A DNA stretch of 64,000 bases from Syngnathus acus (lineage: Eukaryota > Chordata > Actinopteri > Syngnathiformes > Syngnathidae), in NCBI RefSeq assembly GCF_901709675.1, contig NC_051104.1, positions 306,001 to 370,000 on the forward strand. The letters run 5' to 3'. Position numbers and translations under genes: made by a program. The notes below the pieces were generated by a model. That model ran no database searches. It worked only from the letters and a program-made list of their open reading frames with translations, and was not told the DNA's origin. Shown piece by piece: positions 17,986 through 30,480 of the stretch; position 1 is the stretch's first letter, and every line of letters starts with the position of its first letter.

Positions 17986-20900
17986 CATTTCAGCTCTTTT
18001 GGTCACAATATTATTGAGAGTTAACAACAAATGAACCAAAATGAACTGAAACAAATTTAAGCTTATTAGGAAGCTTTCACTATTGAAGTGGAAGATTATT
18101 TCTGGTAGATTGGAGGTTGTCCAGCCATTTATTGACTCGCAAAAAGTTTAGCCTATAAAGAGCCTCCCAAAAGACGTTTCAGTCACAGTAAAATGCATTT
18201 TAATGAGGTGAATATAGTTCACAATCAAATGCTATTGATCGAAGCAGAAAAAAAAAGATTGTTTGGGAAAAGTCTATTAGAGAGCAGTAGCTTGATAGCC
18301 CATTTAAGGACTTTCATTTTCTTCTAAAAAGGAGACCCTCCCCTCTCCTCCCCAGTGTGTTACTGATAACACGTCATTTTGTCTGTTTGAGAAAAAAAAA
18401 AAAAAGTCTCTGAATAGGTATGTCATGAGCACTGTAAAAAGTGTTTGAGCGAAGCTTCTCAGTCTCGCATCCTCATTCACAAACACAACCTTCACCCAGC
18501 TCTTTGCAGATCTTCACAAGATGTGACCCTCGACCCCTGTTCAAATACGAGCGCAAACTCCCTCCGCCTGCTTTCATGCATGCGCCAGAAGTGACCATGA
18601 AGTTCGGAAAGATTTAGTCCGTTTGAAAAAATGGATAAACTCTTTGAACCAAAACAAAACTGATGTAATTTCTTTTTTTTTTTGCAATTCGAAAGTGCAA
18701 TTCCATCCAAAATATATATTCATGAATTTCTGTTATTATCCACATATCTATAAAGGCTCATATAGATTTCTTATAACCAGCTAGGAAGAGAAAGCAAGAG
18801 TTCGGGGGGGCACAAATGCTTCACTTGCCCCCGGCGCTGGCACCTGACACCATCCGGGAAGTCCTTGTTTTTGTCTACTTTACTGCACTGGCTCGAGCCA
18901 CCGGAGATATCCTCCATCAACTGTCATAACCTGCAGTGGACCTTGAATCAAGTACAAGATGAGGGATTTCTCAAGCCCATGTGGAGAATCCTCTGAGAAG
19001 ACCCTGGATGTGTGCGTACAATCTGGCAGCTCACTCAAAGTGCCTGGATGGAAACTTGCGATTCTAACAAAGGCATGGGTTTTAAAAATAGCTGTTAAAA
19101 TTATAAGTGTAAATTTCCAAGAGGCAGATTATGCCCAAGGTGCCCACATAGTTTTCTAACCAGATGCTGCTCTTTTTTTTTTCTTTTTTTTTTATGTACA
19201 GTCCATCAAGCCACAACAATGAGTTACTTTCTGCTATTCGTGCACAAGGTGTCTATTTTCTGTCTGACTCTCCAAAGTGGGTGTCTGGCCAGTGGGAGCG
19301 CAGCTGTGGGTGTGGATGCTAACAGGTCATCTAATTAGCGCCGCGCTCCGTCTGTCTAAGGGTTGCGACAGGACTGCCAGGCTGGTCTTTATCATCCAGT
19401 CTTGCCCCAGGCCTCTTTAGACACACACACAAAGTCCACAACCCAACAAACTGACCGCAAACACACGGCCCGACCTTGAGGGGAGGCCGTTTTAATTGTA
19501 ACGCTAGCCGAATCCCGAAGAAAAAAAAACTATAGCCTCCTCGACCTTGCGTCACCGCGAGCGTCACACTCGCGACCACCGAGGGCGACTTCTGTTTCTT
19601 CGACCTCATGGTGACCCCCTCCCCCCTCACAAATAATTCTTTGTCATAACCCGACACCTCCCCTTAACACACTGCTTGACCCTTTTTTGCTTCCAGCGAT
19701 GACCATACCGTCGTTCAAACAGATGGAGGCCAACGCGCGCACACACAGAAACACACACAAACACATTCTTCAACTCTATTTTGGTCCAGCTGTCAAAAAT
19801 CACAATGGCAACCTCTTACGCTTCTTTGAAACTTAAAGTGATTAGCAGCTGCAGATGTCAAGAAAATTGAAAAGATCATTTTATAAAATTAGATATTAGC
19901 TCGATAATATTCTACATATTAAGTGAATTGAGCCGGAAATTGTAGTCATCTATTTTGCCCAAAAACAAAATTTCCTTGGCGGTGAGTGGATTTAGTGCTG
20001 CACAGTAGCAATACTATTGGAGTGAACTATCGCTGTAATATTGTCAAAAACGCCACAGCTCACTCGCTCTTCTATTACCGCACTGCGCCGCCCTTCCCAA
20101 AGCTCTGAGCTGAGGTAGGTCTCGAGCTTGACCTTCTTTTCTCTCACATAAATTGCTTATTTTCTCCTCGGCGAAGCGCAGCCTTTGTGCCCCAGTCGGC
20201 CATCTCCCTTTATTGCCCTTAATGCTCGCCGTTACAAAACACAGATCACGCTTAACGCCGACGTCCGACGTGGTGCCAATCAATTTTCAATCACACTTGA
20301 ATCAATAGCGGCGAGCTTATTTTTGAGTAAGAAACACAAGAAAAATGGAAGGCAAATATATGCTATTGAATTAACTTTATCCGGCCACCTCTCACCGCAG
20401 CTCAATCCAAACAGCAGATTTAACGTCCGCCTGGTGTGAAATATTAAAATATTCAGTTGTGGTTTCTGATTTGGTGTACGCTAGAGCAGTAAAATGAAAT
20501 TAAAAGGCCTATTTGAGAGTTTCCTCTGTTGTGCTTGATGGATTTGGGAACTTTTTTTACGACCTAAGCTGTGGCCCCTTTGCAATAATAGCCAGGCTGC
20601 CCACACTTTTTTTATTGGCTAGTTCATAAAAGAGCCTTAAAAAAAAATCAAAATATTAAAAGAAAAATCCTACTTTTTATACACACAGACACACACACAC
20701 ACACACGCACGCACACACGTACACAACACGCGCGCACGCACACACACACACACGCACGCACGCACACACTAATATGCTCCTTTGCAGCCGCACATCTGCA
20801 CTCAATTTGTCATGCATGCAGATATGTAAATAACATGGCCGCATACAAGTGGCTGATTACGAGGGGGGAAAGCATCCCCGTGTATCAAATGAGTGGCATA

Positions 20901-22040
20901 TGGTTCCAGTCGTGTCTTTGTTGGCAATTTGTATACACAAGGTGATATAATGTGAGCCAAACTGCAGAGGAAGCAGAAAGCTTTTCTGGAGCCGTATGCT
21001 ACCACCCGGCTAATGACTGAATGCACTTTTGGGACATAAAAAGAGAAATAAACAACTCAAGATAAAGATATCCAAGTAAAGCGTGAGGCTTTCGATTCTC
21101 CGGAGAATTTTAACTCATTCACTACCATTGACGGTGATAGACGTCAGCCATTTTAACTGCGTCAGGAAATCTTTTATTATTCTTGAGGAAAAGCACTGGT
21201 TGGCAGGCCGCTCTGTACTTACTTGCCCCGCCCATCTCAAATGAATGCTTTTCTTACTTTGTTTGCCCATTCAAGGCTAGTAAAATGGGTAAACCGCCGC
21301 ACCTCTGTCATCACCTGAGCCGAGCGGCGGCGGGGCAGAGTGCTGAGATGCAAAGGCTGTCAGATGAGTTTCAAGCGGTATGCAAAAGCTCCCCTGTTAA
21401 TAATTCATGCCCGCGTTTACAAATGGCACTGTTGTGCTGAAACGAATCAGCCAAGTTGTTGAAATGCTATTTTCGAGCAGATGAAAGTTTAATTCCTGTC
21501 CTAGTTTACTGGTCCTCTTCTATAACCATTATTGCATCCTGTAGTGGGAGATGGAGGCGGGGCAAAGGTTGCATAGGTGACGTCTGGGGAACCTGTTTGC
21601 AAAGCTGCGGGCTTCCGCGTGCCTCAGATGCGTCTCCTGATATTTTACTGACTATTCAAATATGGAGACATGTCAGAATCACCTCTATATTTTAGCTATG
21701 ATCAATGTCATCACATGTCAACATTATCATGTAAAAAAAATCTTAATTAAGTCAAAAAAGGAATTGAAATGCAAATTGTGTATGCATCCCACGATACCTT
21801 CTTTATCCCAACAAGAAGAAAATGCATTACAAATCATCTAAAGGAGAACATTCTTGCAATTGCATATGGAGTATTTGCTATTGAGTATGTCCTTCCGGCT
21901 ATGAATTCATTGATGGAACGGCAAAAGCGGTTAAATCATTGATTGCTCTCTTGCTTGAATGGAAACACAGGCAGATTTGCAAAGGGATGAATATATTCAA
22001 TAATAAAAATCTGAATATAGTACATATATATTTACACGTA
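17986..22040. other. Noncoding stretch, no gene recognised
   Basis: About 4 kb with poly-T and poly-A runs, a C/A-rich simple repeat (separate entry) and a partial copy of the mini-MITE arm at 21114-21145. No exon with homology to a known protein family is visible. Confidence 0.6.
20683..20769. repeat. Imperfect (CA)n/(CGCA)n microsatellite
   Basis: An interrupted CA-dinucleotide tract with CG substitutions. It is simple-sequence DNA. Confidence 0.9.
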
Positions 22041-23323
22041 CCGTAATTTTCGGCCTATAAGTCGCTCCGGAGTACAAGTCGCACCAGCCATAAAATGCCC
22101 AAAAATGTGAATAAAAAACATATATAAGTCGCTCCGGAGTATAAGTCGCATTTTGGGGGGCACTTTATTCGACAAAATCCAACACCAAGAACAGACATGA
22201 ACGAGCAACAACAGGCTAAACGATACGGTATGCTAACGTGACAAACACAAACGAGGAGCTGAGAATGGGCCTGACGTAACATTCAGTTATTTAAAAAAAA
22301 CTATTACATAAATAACACGTTTATAAAACCATCTGTGTCACTCCAATTCATTAAATCCATCGATCATCGTTTGTCAACAATGCCGTGTGCCGCGCCGCAG
22401 TTCAAATTATTCCACAGGCCCATACAACGATATAGACTTAGACTTAGACTTAGACAGAACTTTATTGTCATTTTGTCAACACTAGGTGTGTACAAAACGA
22501 AATTTCGTTGCATACGGCTTTCAGCAATGTAGAGGTATTTCGGCTGGTTAAAAAAAAGTGACATTCTACATAAAAATATGAGATAAGATAATTATAAAGT
22601 ACAAAGTGCAGCAGTGATAAAGTATGTGAACAGTGCAGGAGACAAAAACAGTATTTACAAGTGTGCAGAGGAATGCTACGTTTGAATGTTCAGCAGTCTG
22701 ACGACAGCAGGGAAAAAACTATTGCAGAACTACTATATAATATATAAACTATATTTTAAATAACTATCACATAAACAATATTATCAAACCATTTGTGTCA
22801 CTCCAAATCATTAAATCCATCGATCAAATTTCTCGTCTTTTATCGATCGTCCTTTGTCAACAATGCCGTGTGCCGCGCCGCAGTTCAAATTATTGCACAG
22901 GCCCATACAACGATATATAAACTATATTTTAAATAACTATCACATAAACAACATTATCAAACCATTTGTGTCACTCCAAATCATTAAATCCATCCATCAA
23001 ATTTCTCGTCCTTTATGTCATCCTGGTGACAGAGGACATGTCCAGAGGATATGGCGCTTTAAAGTGTTAATTACTTTATTTGATTTTTTCTCTCTATTTT
23101 TCATGTTTTGAATATGTTCAAGATAAAGATATCAAAGCATGTGAAGTGATCAACTATACTAAAAATAACATGTGAAGTGGTCAACTATACTTGTAAGTAA
23201 GTGATGTGTTAATGATCAAGTAAAAATTTGTGAAAAAAAACATATATAAGTCACTCCTGAGTATAAGTCGCCCCCCCACCCAAACTATGAAAAAAACCGT
23301 GACTTATAGTCCGAAAATTACGG
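22041..23323. mobile_element. TA-flanked non-autonomous TIR transposon with internal repeats
   Basis: The left end CCGTAATTTTCGGCCTATAA and the right end, reverse complemented, CCGTAATTTTCGGACTATAA, match over at least 23 bp with one mismatch. Both ends are flanked by TA (22039-22040 and 23324-23325), as expected for a TA-targeting (mariner-like) family. Subterminal regions repeat the motif TATAAGTCGCTCCGGAGTA in both arms. The middle holds copies of a unit of about 173-178 bp (about 22280-22434, 22738-22913 and 22914-23030), recognisable by TGCCGTGTGCCGCGCCGCAG. A LINE fragment is inserted in the first copy. There is no transposase frame. The superfamily is inferred from the TA flank only. 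Confidence 0.72.
22435..22730 (-). mobile_element. LINE 3' fragment (L2/Rex1-like) nested in the TIR element
   Basis: It reads (GACTTA)n then AGAACTTTATTGTCATTTTG, the reverse complement of a LINE 3' terminus with its tandem tail, so the element is on the minus strand. It interrupts the first internal repeat of the host transposon: the uninterrupted version continues CAACGATATATAAAC at 22909 onward. A near-identical but longer relative occupies 37680-38195. Only the 3' end was copied, the usual 5' truncation of LINEs. Confidence 0.75.
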
Positions 23324-23325
23324 TA

Positions 23326-23711
23326 TATATATTTAAGTTACGAAAAGTGCAATACAAAGAAAAGATTCTAAATGTTTAAAAAATCAAACAAAGAAAAACT
23401 TTTTTATTTTTATGTATGTAATATATAAAAATAAGAAGATTGCTCTTTCTAACTTTTTACCCCGTTCCCTTTTTTTTCTAGGAATATGCAAAGCGGCTAA
23501 GAATAAGTGAATGTGTTAATTATGTGTCATTTGCTGGTGTCATCCAATACACTCGAGCCACCAATTTATAGGTGTGAGTGTTTATGCGAATGCAATCATG
23601 GTGCCAACGCAACATGCCAAAGCCGTGTACTAAAATCTCAGATTTGCAGCTTTGGCTTTTACACTTGAAATAGCTTGGGCATCGAAATATCCACTCATAT
23701 GTATGCACGTA

Positions 23712-23715
<4 letters not shown>
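23326..23715. other. Noncoding spacer
   Basis: About 390 bp of AT-rich sequence between two transposons. I see nothing coding in it. Confidence 0.55.
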
Positions 23716-23767
<52 letters not shown>

Positions 23768-23780
23768 CGTGCGTGCGTGT
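23716..23780. repeat. (GT)n / (GTGC)n microsatellite
   Basis: A GT run followed by GCGT units and a short (TATG)n stretch. It abuts the MITE that begins at 23797. Confidence 0.92.
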
Positions 23781-23796
23781 ATGTATGTATATATAT

Positions 23797-24341
23797 TAGG
23801 GGTGTCAATCGCGGGTTTTGTCACGATACGATATCATATCGATACAAAGAACCACGATACGATATTTGCCGATATCTTAAAGCCTGCTGTGATTCATTCA
23901 CGATACATCACGATATAGTGCTCTACGATCGATATAGAACAATATCCTGATTTATAACAATTCATACGCAAAATCAACAAGGTACTGCAAACTCTTTATT
24001 TAGGAAATTACAAAGTGCTTCCAAACGAATGACTTGAAGCCCAAAGGGGAGCGAATTTCCTCGTCTTCTTGGACACTAGCCATAGCACCAGCCCAGGAGC
24101 CGCGTAGTTGTCGGCTCCCCTTTCACGTGCCTGCTTTGCTCACAACACAACACGCCGCGCACTGCTCCCGGAAAGAGGAAGCAAGCAACAATGAACTGGA
24201 TTTCAAAATAAAGTCACGTATTAATGTCCGAGGTCAAAAACGGGCGATACAGATCGATGTTTACGTTTAGCATCGATGCCAACAAATCGTAGAGCATTAT
24301 ATCGATTAATCGATGTGTATCGATGAATCGTTACACCCCTA
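23797..24341. mobile_element. MITE with TAGGGGTGT ends, hAT-like, 8-bp target duplication
   Basis: The left end is TAGGGGTGTCAATCG. The right end is GAATCGTTACACCCCTA, whose reverse complement begins TAGGGGTGTAACGATTC. The flanks are ATATATAT on both sides (23789-23796 and 24342-24349), giving an 8-bp duplication, although this is low-complexity DNA. Both arms are rich in ATCGAT-type motifs (CGATACGATATC on the left, TATCGATTAATCGATG on the right). There is no long transposase frame. An 8-bp duplication suggests the hAT superfamily. It sits inside a TA/TG-rich microsatellite. Confidence 0.72.
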
Positions 24342-24415
24342 ATATATATATACGTATACATATATATATATATATATATATACATATATATATGTGTATA
24401 TACACATACACATGT
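24342..24415. repeat. (TA)n-rich simple repeat
   Basis: An AT-alternating tract with occasional ACGT or ACAC interruptions, continuing the target site of the MITE on its left. Confidence 0.9.
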
Positions 24416-27400
24416 AAATCCAAACATGTCTCTTCTACCGGGCGTCTCACTGCCAACTTCCGTCCAGCTTCCATCTCTCTCTACGCAAAAACATTAACCC
24501 CGGGACACCGTCTATTAGCAACGACTCACACTGGCAAATTTGCATTTATAGCCATCTGGCAACTCTGGTGATGAGACCAAACAACCGTCGTTTAATTGCT
24601 TCACGTACACGCTCACGGAGTTATCATAACGGCTTTGGTGAAGCTTTAACATGCTCTTTTTATTTTTTATTGAATTGGGAGGTTTAATGTCACACAACAA
24701 AGTGGGTTAATTTGACGTGTAATATCTGATTACTACTGATCAGCGTTGTTATTTGCAACAACATGGTGAGGCAGCAACATAAATATAGAAAACAATACGC
24801 TGTTTCAGCACTTTTTTCATCTGGAAAACAAAAAACAGAAATATCGTGCGGCACAGCAACACTCATCCTAGCCGTGTTAACGATGGTACACAACATATAA
24901 GAAATTTAAAACAACGGTGAAAATAAACTACGGCGCCAAGCACAGGAGTCGCTAATTGGACCACAGCGGTGCTGTATAATTCCACAAGAGACGGTCAATC
25001 GTTTTTCCAAAGAAATGATACTCGCTATCAGTGTGCAGTCAAAACGCCGCAGCACGCAAACCTTGAATTGATCAGATTGTAAATAATATCAAGATTTAGC
25101 GCTTAATGAGCCCCCGCTAGATAGTGAAGCCTCTGTGTACATGAGGAATGGACTTTACGGTCTAGACATGGTAAACCTTTATGACTCAACATGTAAAAAT
25201 AAAAAAGGCTTGTAAATATTCAATGTGCTTGTAAAGCTGGACGTGGCGAGAGAAGCGGGATTGTTTTACATTGTTTTTAGTTTGTTTACTTACTGGAGGA
25301 AGTAACTTTTGGTCAAATTTAGAAGTTATCAAAGACGCAAGCTAACGGTTGTGTTGATTGAGAACAGCCACAATGCGCTAACTTATTTTTTTGATTTGTT
25401 TTTTTCGTCTTCACATGCCATGGCTTTCCAATTTGGTTCTACAACATCCACATTCTGAAGAGAATTAATTTCATAGGTTCACTTGGCGGAAATTGATGTA
25501 GTCATACTACGTGTGGATTGGAAACGTCGTCAAGCAAAGTGCACATGACAAAAGTGAAATTAGAAAAGGTGGGAGATTGATTGTGGTGAGGAGGAACGAA
25601 AAAGGTATAAGATCCTTTAAAAAAACAAGGTGGGCCCGGTTTCTTTTTGAGACAAACAACAGTTTTCTTTTACACTTGTGCAACAATTATGCTAACTACC
25701 TTGCATCAATTAAAAAACATGGAGGAAGAATAATACAAATATATTTGTTCACCGCCATCTCAAGCCAACGAGAAATACCGAGTGTGATGCATGACGAGAA
25801 GGTTTCCCCATCCCTCAAATCTATTGTTTTAAACAGGAAAAGGCGGAGGGGGGCTTTCACACGATTCAATTATACAGTCAATATTGCAGCGCTTTGCTTT
25901 CTCCTGCAAAATACTTGACAGTATATGAGAACCTCGCGTGACCCATTTATTTTGATTTGGTGGGAAAACAATTGTATCTCATCCCCTAATGTCAAGCGTG
26001 GGCTCGGGTTCATAAATCACTCCACACTTGTGCTGTAAATAGAGCCAATATCTGAATTGTGGCTAATAAAAGGACAGAAGGCAAAGAGTTGCATAGAAAA
26101 TTATACTTTGGGTTAAATACCTCCATTTTCTTTACATATTTTACACAAAGTAGGTGCGAGGTGTGCCACCGCTAACAGATCAAAACGAGCCCATGCTAGC
26201 AAGTGAGCACTCGCTACTTTGCCAGCCTATTGTCTTTTGCTACCATGAAAGAGAATGATTAAATAGACCTCCGCTACCGCTGCAAGAAAGCAAGTGAGAG
26301 GAAGTGTGGGTACACAGAAGGGAGGGGAGGGGTGTAGAAATAGCGTTTATTGCTTGTGGGAGGGAGAGTGATGGCGCAGCATAAAACCCCACCAAAGCGA
26401 GCAGATGGAGCCCGTGTGACAGTAAAAAACCCCAAACGTCCGCTGAAGGATTTCTTTTACCTTCTTTTTTTTTTTTTTTACCCTTGACTTATGAAAGCTA
26501 TCTGTCAAAACAAAGGCAAGAGTTAGCAGGATGATATGCTAATGAAGCAGCATTTGTTCCGGTGACAAATTATGTTCAAAAAGTAAATAAGTGCCAGGGC
26601 GAGGAGAGAGGCAGGATTTTTGGTTGTGGAAGTAACGTGAGACAAGCAGTTGGATGTGAAATGGAAACCATAAATTCATCCTTTTTTTCCCTGACAAAAA
26701 GGATGTGTCTGTAAAATACTTTCATAAATAACTGATATATGTGCTGTGCCATACTGCAAAATGATGACTTCTTCACTACATCCAGGATAAAGGTTTCTCT
26801 TACAGGGTAGCGCAAACTTTATTAAGTTGTACTTTTTTGTCTTTTTACTGGTAGGCAAGAAGCGTAACAGGAGTTGATCACAGTTCAAAGAAAAAAATGA
26901 CGGCGAGAGCACAGCAGGTCACAGCGACCAGGCGGTCGTTGAGTCTCCGGCCAAAGCTCGCAAAAGATAAAAAAAAGAAAAGGGCAAAGCTGTGGGACGT
27001 TTCCGTGCCGGATTTACCGCCGGTGTTTTACATGCCAGGTGTTAACGGTGTCACAGATTGGCGTCTCGGCGTTCTCAGCAAGGCTTCGACTCTGTAAACA
27101 CGCTTCAAACGTCGGTGCAGATGGCGGAAGAAAATTGGGCTGCGCTCAGACAATTAATGACCCGTGCTACCTTATGACATATAAAAGTTAACTCCTTCGC
27201 TGTCAAACATCTATTTTAACTGGGCTGAGTTTTAACTTGAGTCAGATTTCAACCTGATGATGCTAACATGCTAACCACGAAGCCGCCACTGGCTAGTTGA
27301 GTTTACCCTCCCCAAAATTCAATTTTAACGAATCTGCACATGGTGCAGGTGTACCTAATGGAGTGGAGCAGTGACGCTCCTGAAAAACCTCAAAACATGT

Positions 27401-28875
27401 ATTTGAAGAAGAAGAAAATCTGCATAGTTTAATGGGCAGACTTTACCCAAATGCGCAATGCTCTGTTCACTCTTTAATTAGGATGAACTTCGCAAATATT
27501 CCATAAATATCATAAAGGGAAAACAAAGACAGACTTAATTTGCCTCGACAATTCCTGTGCTTGAATTTGAATATAGATTTTTTTTTTTTTTGTCCAAATA
27601 AGGCACGCTTGCTAATGTGAGTAACTAAGAGAGAAATAAGACGCTATTTCATGTCATTGCAACAGGGCTTGAATTATTAATGCACTCCAATGATTTCTGA
27701 TCATGTGCAGGCATTGTGTGCAATGTGGGCCAATTGGTATTCCAATTGTACGTTTTATGGATCATGAAGCCGAGACTGTCGCTGCCGATGTTGCATTTTC
27801 CATAAAAAATCTTCTTATGCAGCATATGCCAGGAAATTAGGAGCAAAGGCTTCGTGTCTTAAAGGGAGGCTCTTCATGTGTTATGCAGCAGCCGGCCTGC
27901 GTGGATGCACCTTGAGATACACCATTTGCTGAGCCACAGTGGAGTGTTTGATTTCCAACCATTTTTTTTAAAGCTGATCATTATATTTTATTAGAAGCAT
28001 CACAGCTCATTAAATAAAAGGCTGCAAAGGTGTGTCCAAAGTGGAAACAAGGAAAAGAACAAAACGAAAGCGAGCGAAAGAGCCGCCAGATTCGGAGTGT
28101 TATTGTCTCGTACGACTCGCTTCGACTTGAGGCTTCCGCTGTTGTCCTGTGGGGGGTTTGCGTGTCCCGCCGGGGACACCATCATCCACACATCATTAAT
28201 ATTTAATTAGGATAACACAGCTGCAAATCATATCAGAGAAGATGCGTGCTAAATCATATTGTCTGATCCAATCGCATGATCCTCCGCTGCTATCAATTAC
28301 AACTTTGGCACCCAACTAATTTGTTTGAGGCTCGGATTGGTAATTTGATTTCTGGCTCGCTCACTTGATTTCCCTTACCCATTAATTTCATTTGCACTTG
28401 GCCATCAGTGCGAGCAGCACATGTCGAGTCGCCCGCGTCCCACAGCTCATCTTAGCCCGCTTTTATTAATACCACCAGATGTGGCAAGTGCCAGGCCCGA
28501 CACTCATTCAGCATGCAGCTGCCGCTCTCACTGGAAGCCATCATTGCCGGGATCGCTACTTCAGCGGCTCGGAACCTCTAGAGCCGTCCACTCGACAGCC
28601 TTGCCAGCCGGCTCTTGGATTCGGAATGGCGGGCATCGTGAACGAGTCCTTTTGCACATTTGCTGCCAAATGCAGACCATCCGCTGCGGTCCAACATAAT
28701 CTGTTCTGGTGAAAATTTTTGATTTTTGTACCGTCCAATAATTTGTCAGTTTTATTTTTTTCACGAAAATAAACGCACTTAAAATTGTATTATCATTGAG
28801 GTGTTTGTCCTGAATATTAGTTCAAATTATTAGGCCGACTCAAATTGCAATATAAGACCCAAAGTACCATAAGTG
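24416..28875. other. Noncoding stretch, no gene recognised
   Basis: About 4.5 kb of AT-rich DNA. The open frames (up to about 135 codons, at 25511-25918) have no domain I recognise and no splice structure. The segment at about 28170-28420 has non-repetitive composition with many TAAT/ATTA and CAGCTG sites and could be a conserved noncoding enhancer. That is a guess from composition only. Confidence 0.55.
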
Positions 28876-29035
28876 CAACTAAGGCTACGTTCGCTCAATT
28901 TAGATTTTTTTTTTGCCCATATGCGTGCGACCTGAATCTGATTTTTTATTAAGACAGTCTAACCGGCTCAATTCAGATTATTTTATTTTTTTCAATTCCG
29001 ACCTGGGCCACCTTCAGCTTCACAAATTAAAAGTC
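28876..29035. repeat. Possible MITE fragment
   Basis: The stretch beginning GGCTACGTTCGCTCAATTTA, with repeated GATTTTTTT/GATTATTTT and GACCTG motifs, resembles interspersed repeats common in fish genomes. No clean terminal inverted repeat or target duplication could be defined here. Confidence 0.25.
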
Positions 29036-30359
29036 TTTAAACCAGCTAAATCAATCTTCCGATTTTAAGTGGAACCTAGTATAGAATATGCAGTTTACTC
29101 GCTTTACAAATGTTTTCTTCTTTTTAAAGGCTTAGGGAGGAGATTTTTATAAGAGTATTATAAGATGTTAAAATGACCATTTCACCGGAAAATCTTGTTC
29201 AGAACAAATTACGTATGTAGACAATTAACCTTTTATCACACTGCCATCAGTGCAATTTAACATTTCCTTTGAAACATACTACGTGGAAATCCAATTTCTT
29301 TTCTACTAGTGTATTTGAAGCAAGAGTCTTGAGATAATTGAAGAAAGAAAAACATTAGTTGGGGATCTAAATGAATGAAAATTCCCTTTGTATTGACAAG
29401 CTAATTGAAGAGCGCCACATGGAAGAGACTTGTATCATTGCAATTTTAAGCAGGATGAATGGGAAGGACACAATGGCTCCCTCTCCCGCAGGGTAACATT
29501 AGCAGCATGTCCTCGGTCATGATGCTTAAATGAAGTGAGCCGCTCTATTTTTCATATTTCACAGAATGTCTTAGAGTGAGTTATAAAGGAAAGCCAAACA
29601 ATTATGAGGCTTTAGTTGCGCCTCGGTGGTGGTGCTAATGCCTCATCTGTGAGGGGAAGTGTTCGATCTTACTTAGAGGTGCTGTCACCCTGGCAATTTT
29701 GTATCCATCTCTGCTTGGGAATTTGTGCTGGCCATTTATGATACTTCACAGTGGAACTTTGGTTGTTGCGATTAATCCGAACTAAAATGCGTGACTGAAA
29801 GATTTTTTATTTAGCCCACACAGGGATGATTCGAAAAGTGAAGCAACATTTTCCATAGGATATAATGCAAATCCGATTAATCCATTACAAACCCCACAAA
29901 ATGTTAACAGAAAAATACTTTTGAGCTGAGGGGAAAGAAAACTGTCGAAGAATCGCATACCATGTACTTGTACTAAGATGGAATCAGTTGAAAATTCAAC
30001 CTTATGGAAAAAACAAGGTGAGGACTGCTCTGGATTTTTGTGATGAAGACATTTTAGTTGAATGCATAAATGTATTTTTAACACACACAAAATTGCAGTG
30101 CCTAAGCACCAAATTAGGGTGTTCAAATTCCCATTTTGATTGGAATAATTTGGCAGCCTTCTCAGACAGTCAACCAATGTGGGAGTCTGAGACGGTTATA
30201 ATTAAAACAGTGATCAAAGGAAATATATTTGGAGGCCGTGCAGGTGATTTGCAGCCATGCAGATGTTTTTTTTTTTGCCATGAGGCAGCTGTAGTGGTGG
30301 ACGGGAGAGAAAATCTCTGCTGCAAATGGATAATTCATAAATGTGCTGAATCCCAGGAG

Positions 30360-30364
<5 letters not shown>
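29036..30364. other. Noncoding stretch, no gene recognised
   Basis: About 1.3 kb of AT-rich sequence. The longest frame (29988-30548, plus strand) runs into the adjacent CA/TA microsatellite and has no domain. Confidence 0.55.
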
Positions 30365-30400
<36 letters not shown>

Positions 30401-30420
30401 TATATATATATATATATATA

Positions 30421-30479
<59 letters not shown>

Positions 30480-30480
30480 C
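30365..30480. repeat. Compound (AC)n-(TA)n microsatellite
   Basis: A clean AC run (about 30365-30397) is followed by two TA runs (about 30402-30420 and 30425-30478) separated by CTG. The TA part can form a hairpin. It is the source of Ile-Tyr and Cys-Val frames on both strands. Confidence 0.95.

Noticed and set aside
25511-25918. 135-codon plus-strand frame
   Set aside because: A Lys/Arg/Asn-rich product of AT-rich DNA, without motif or splice context.
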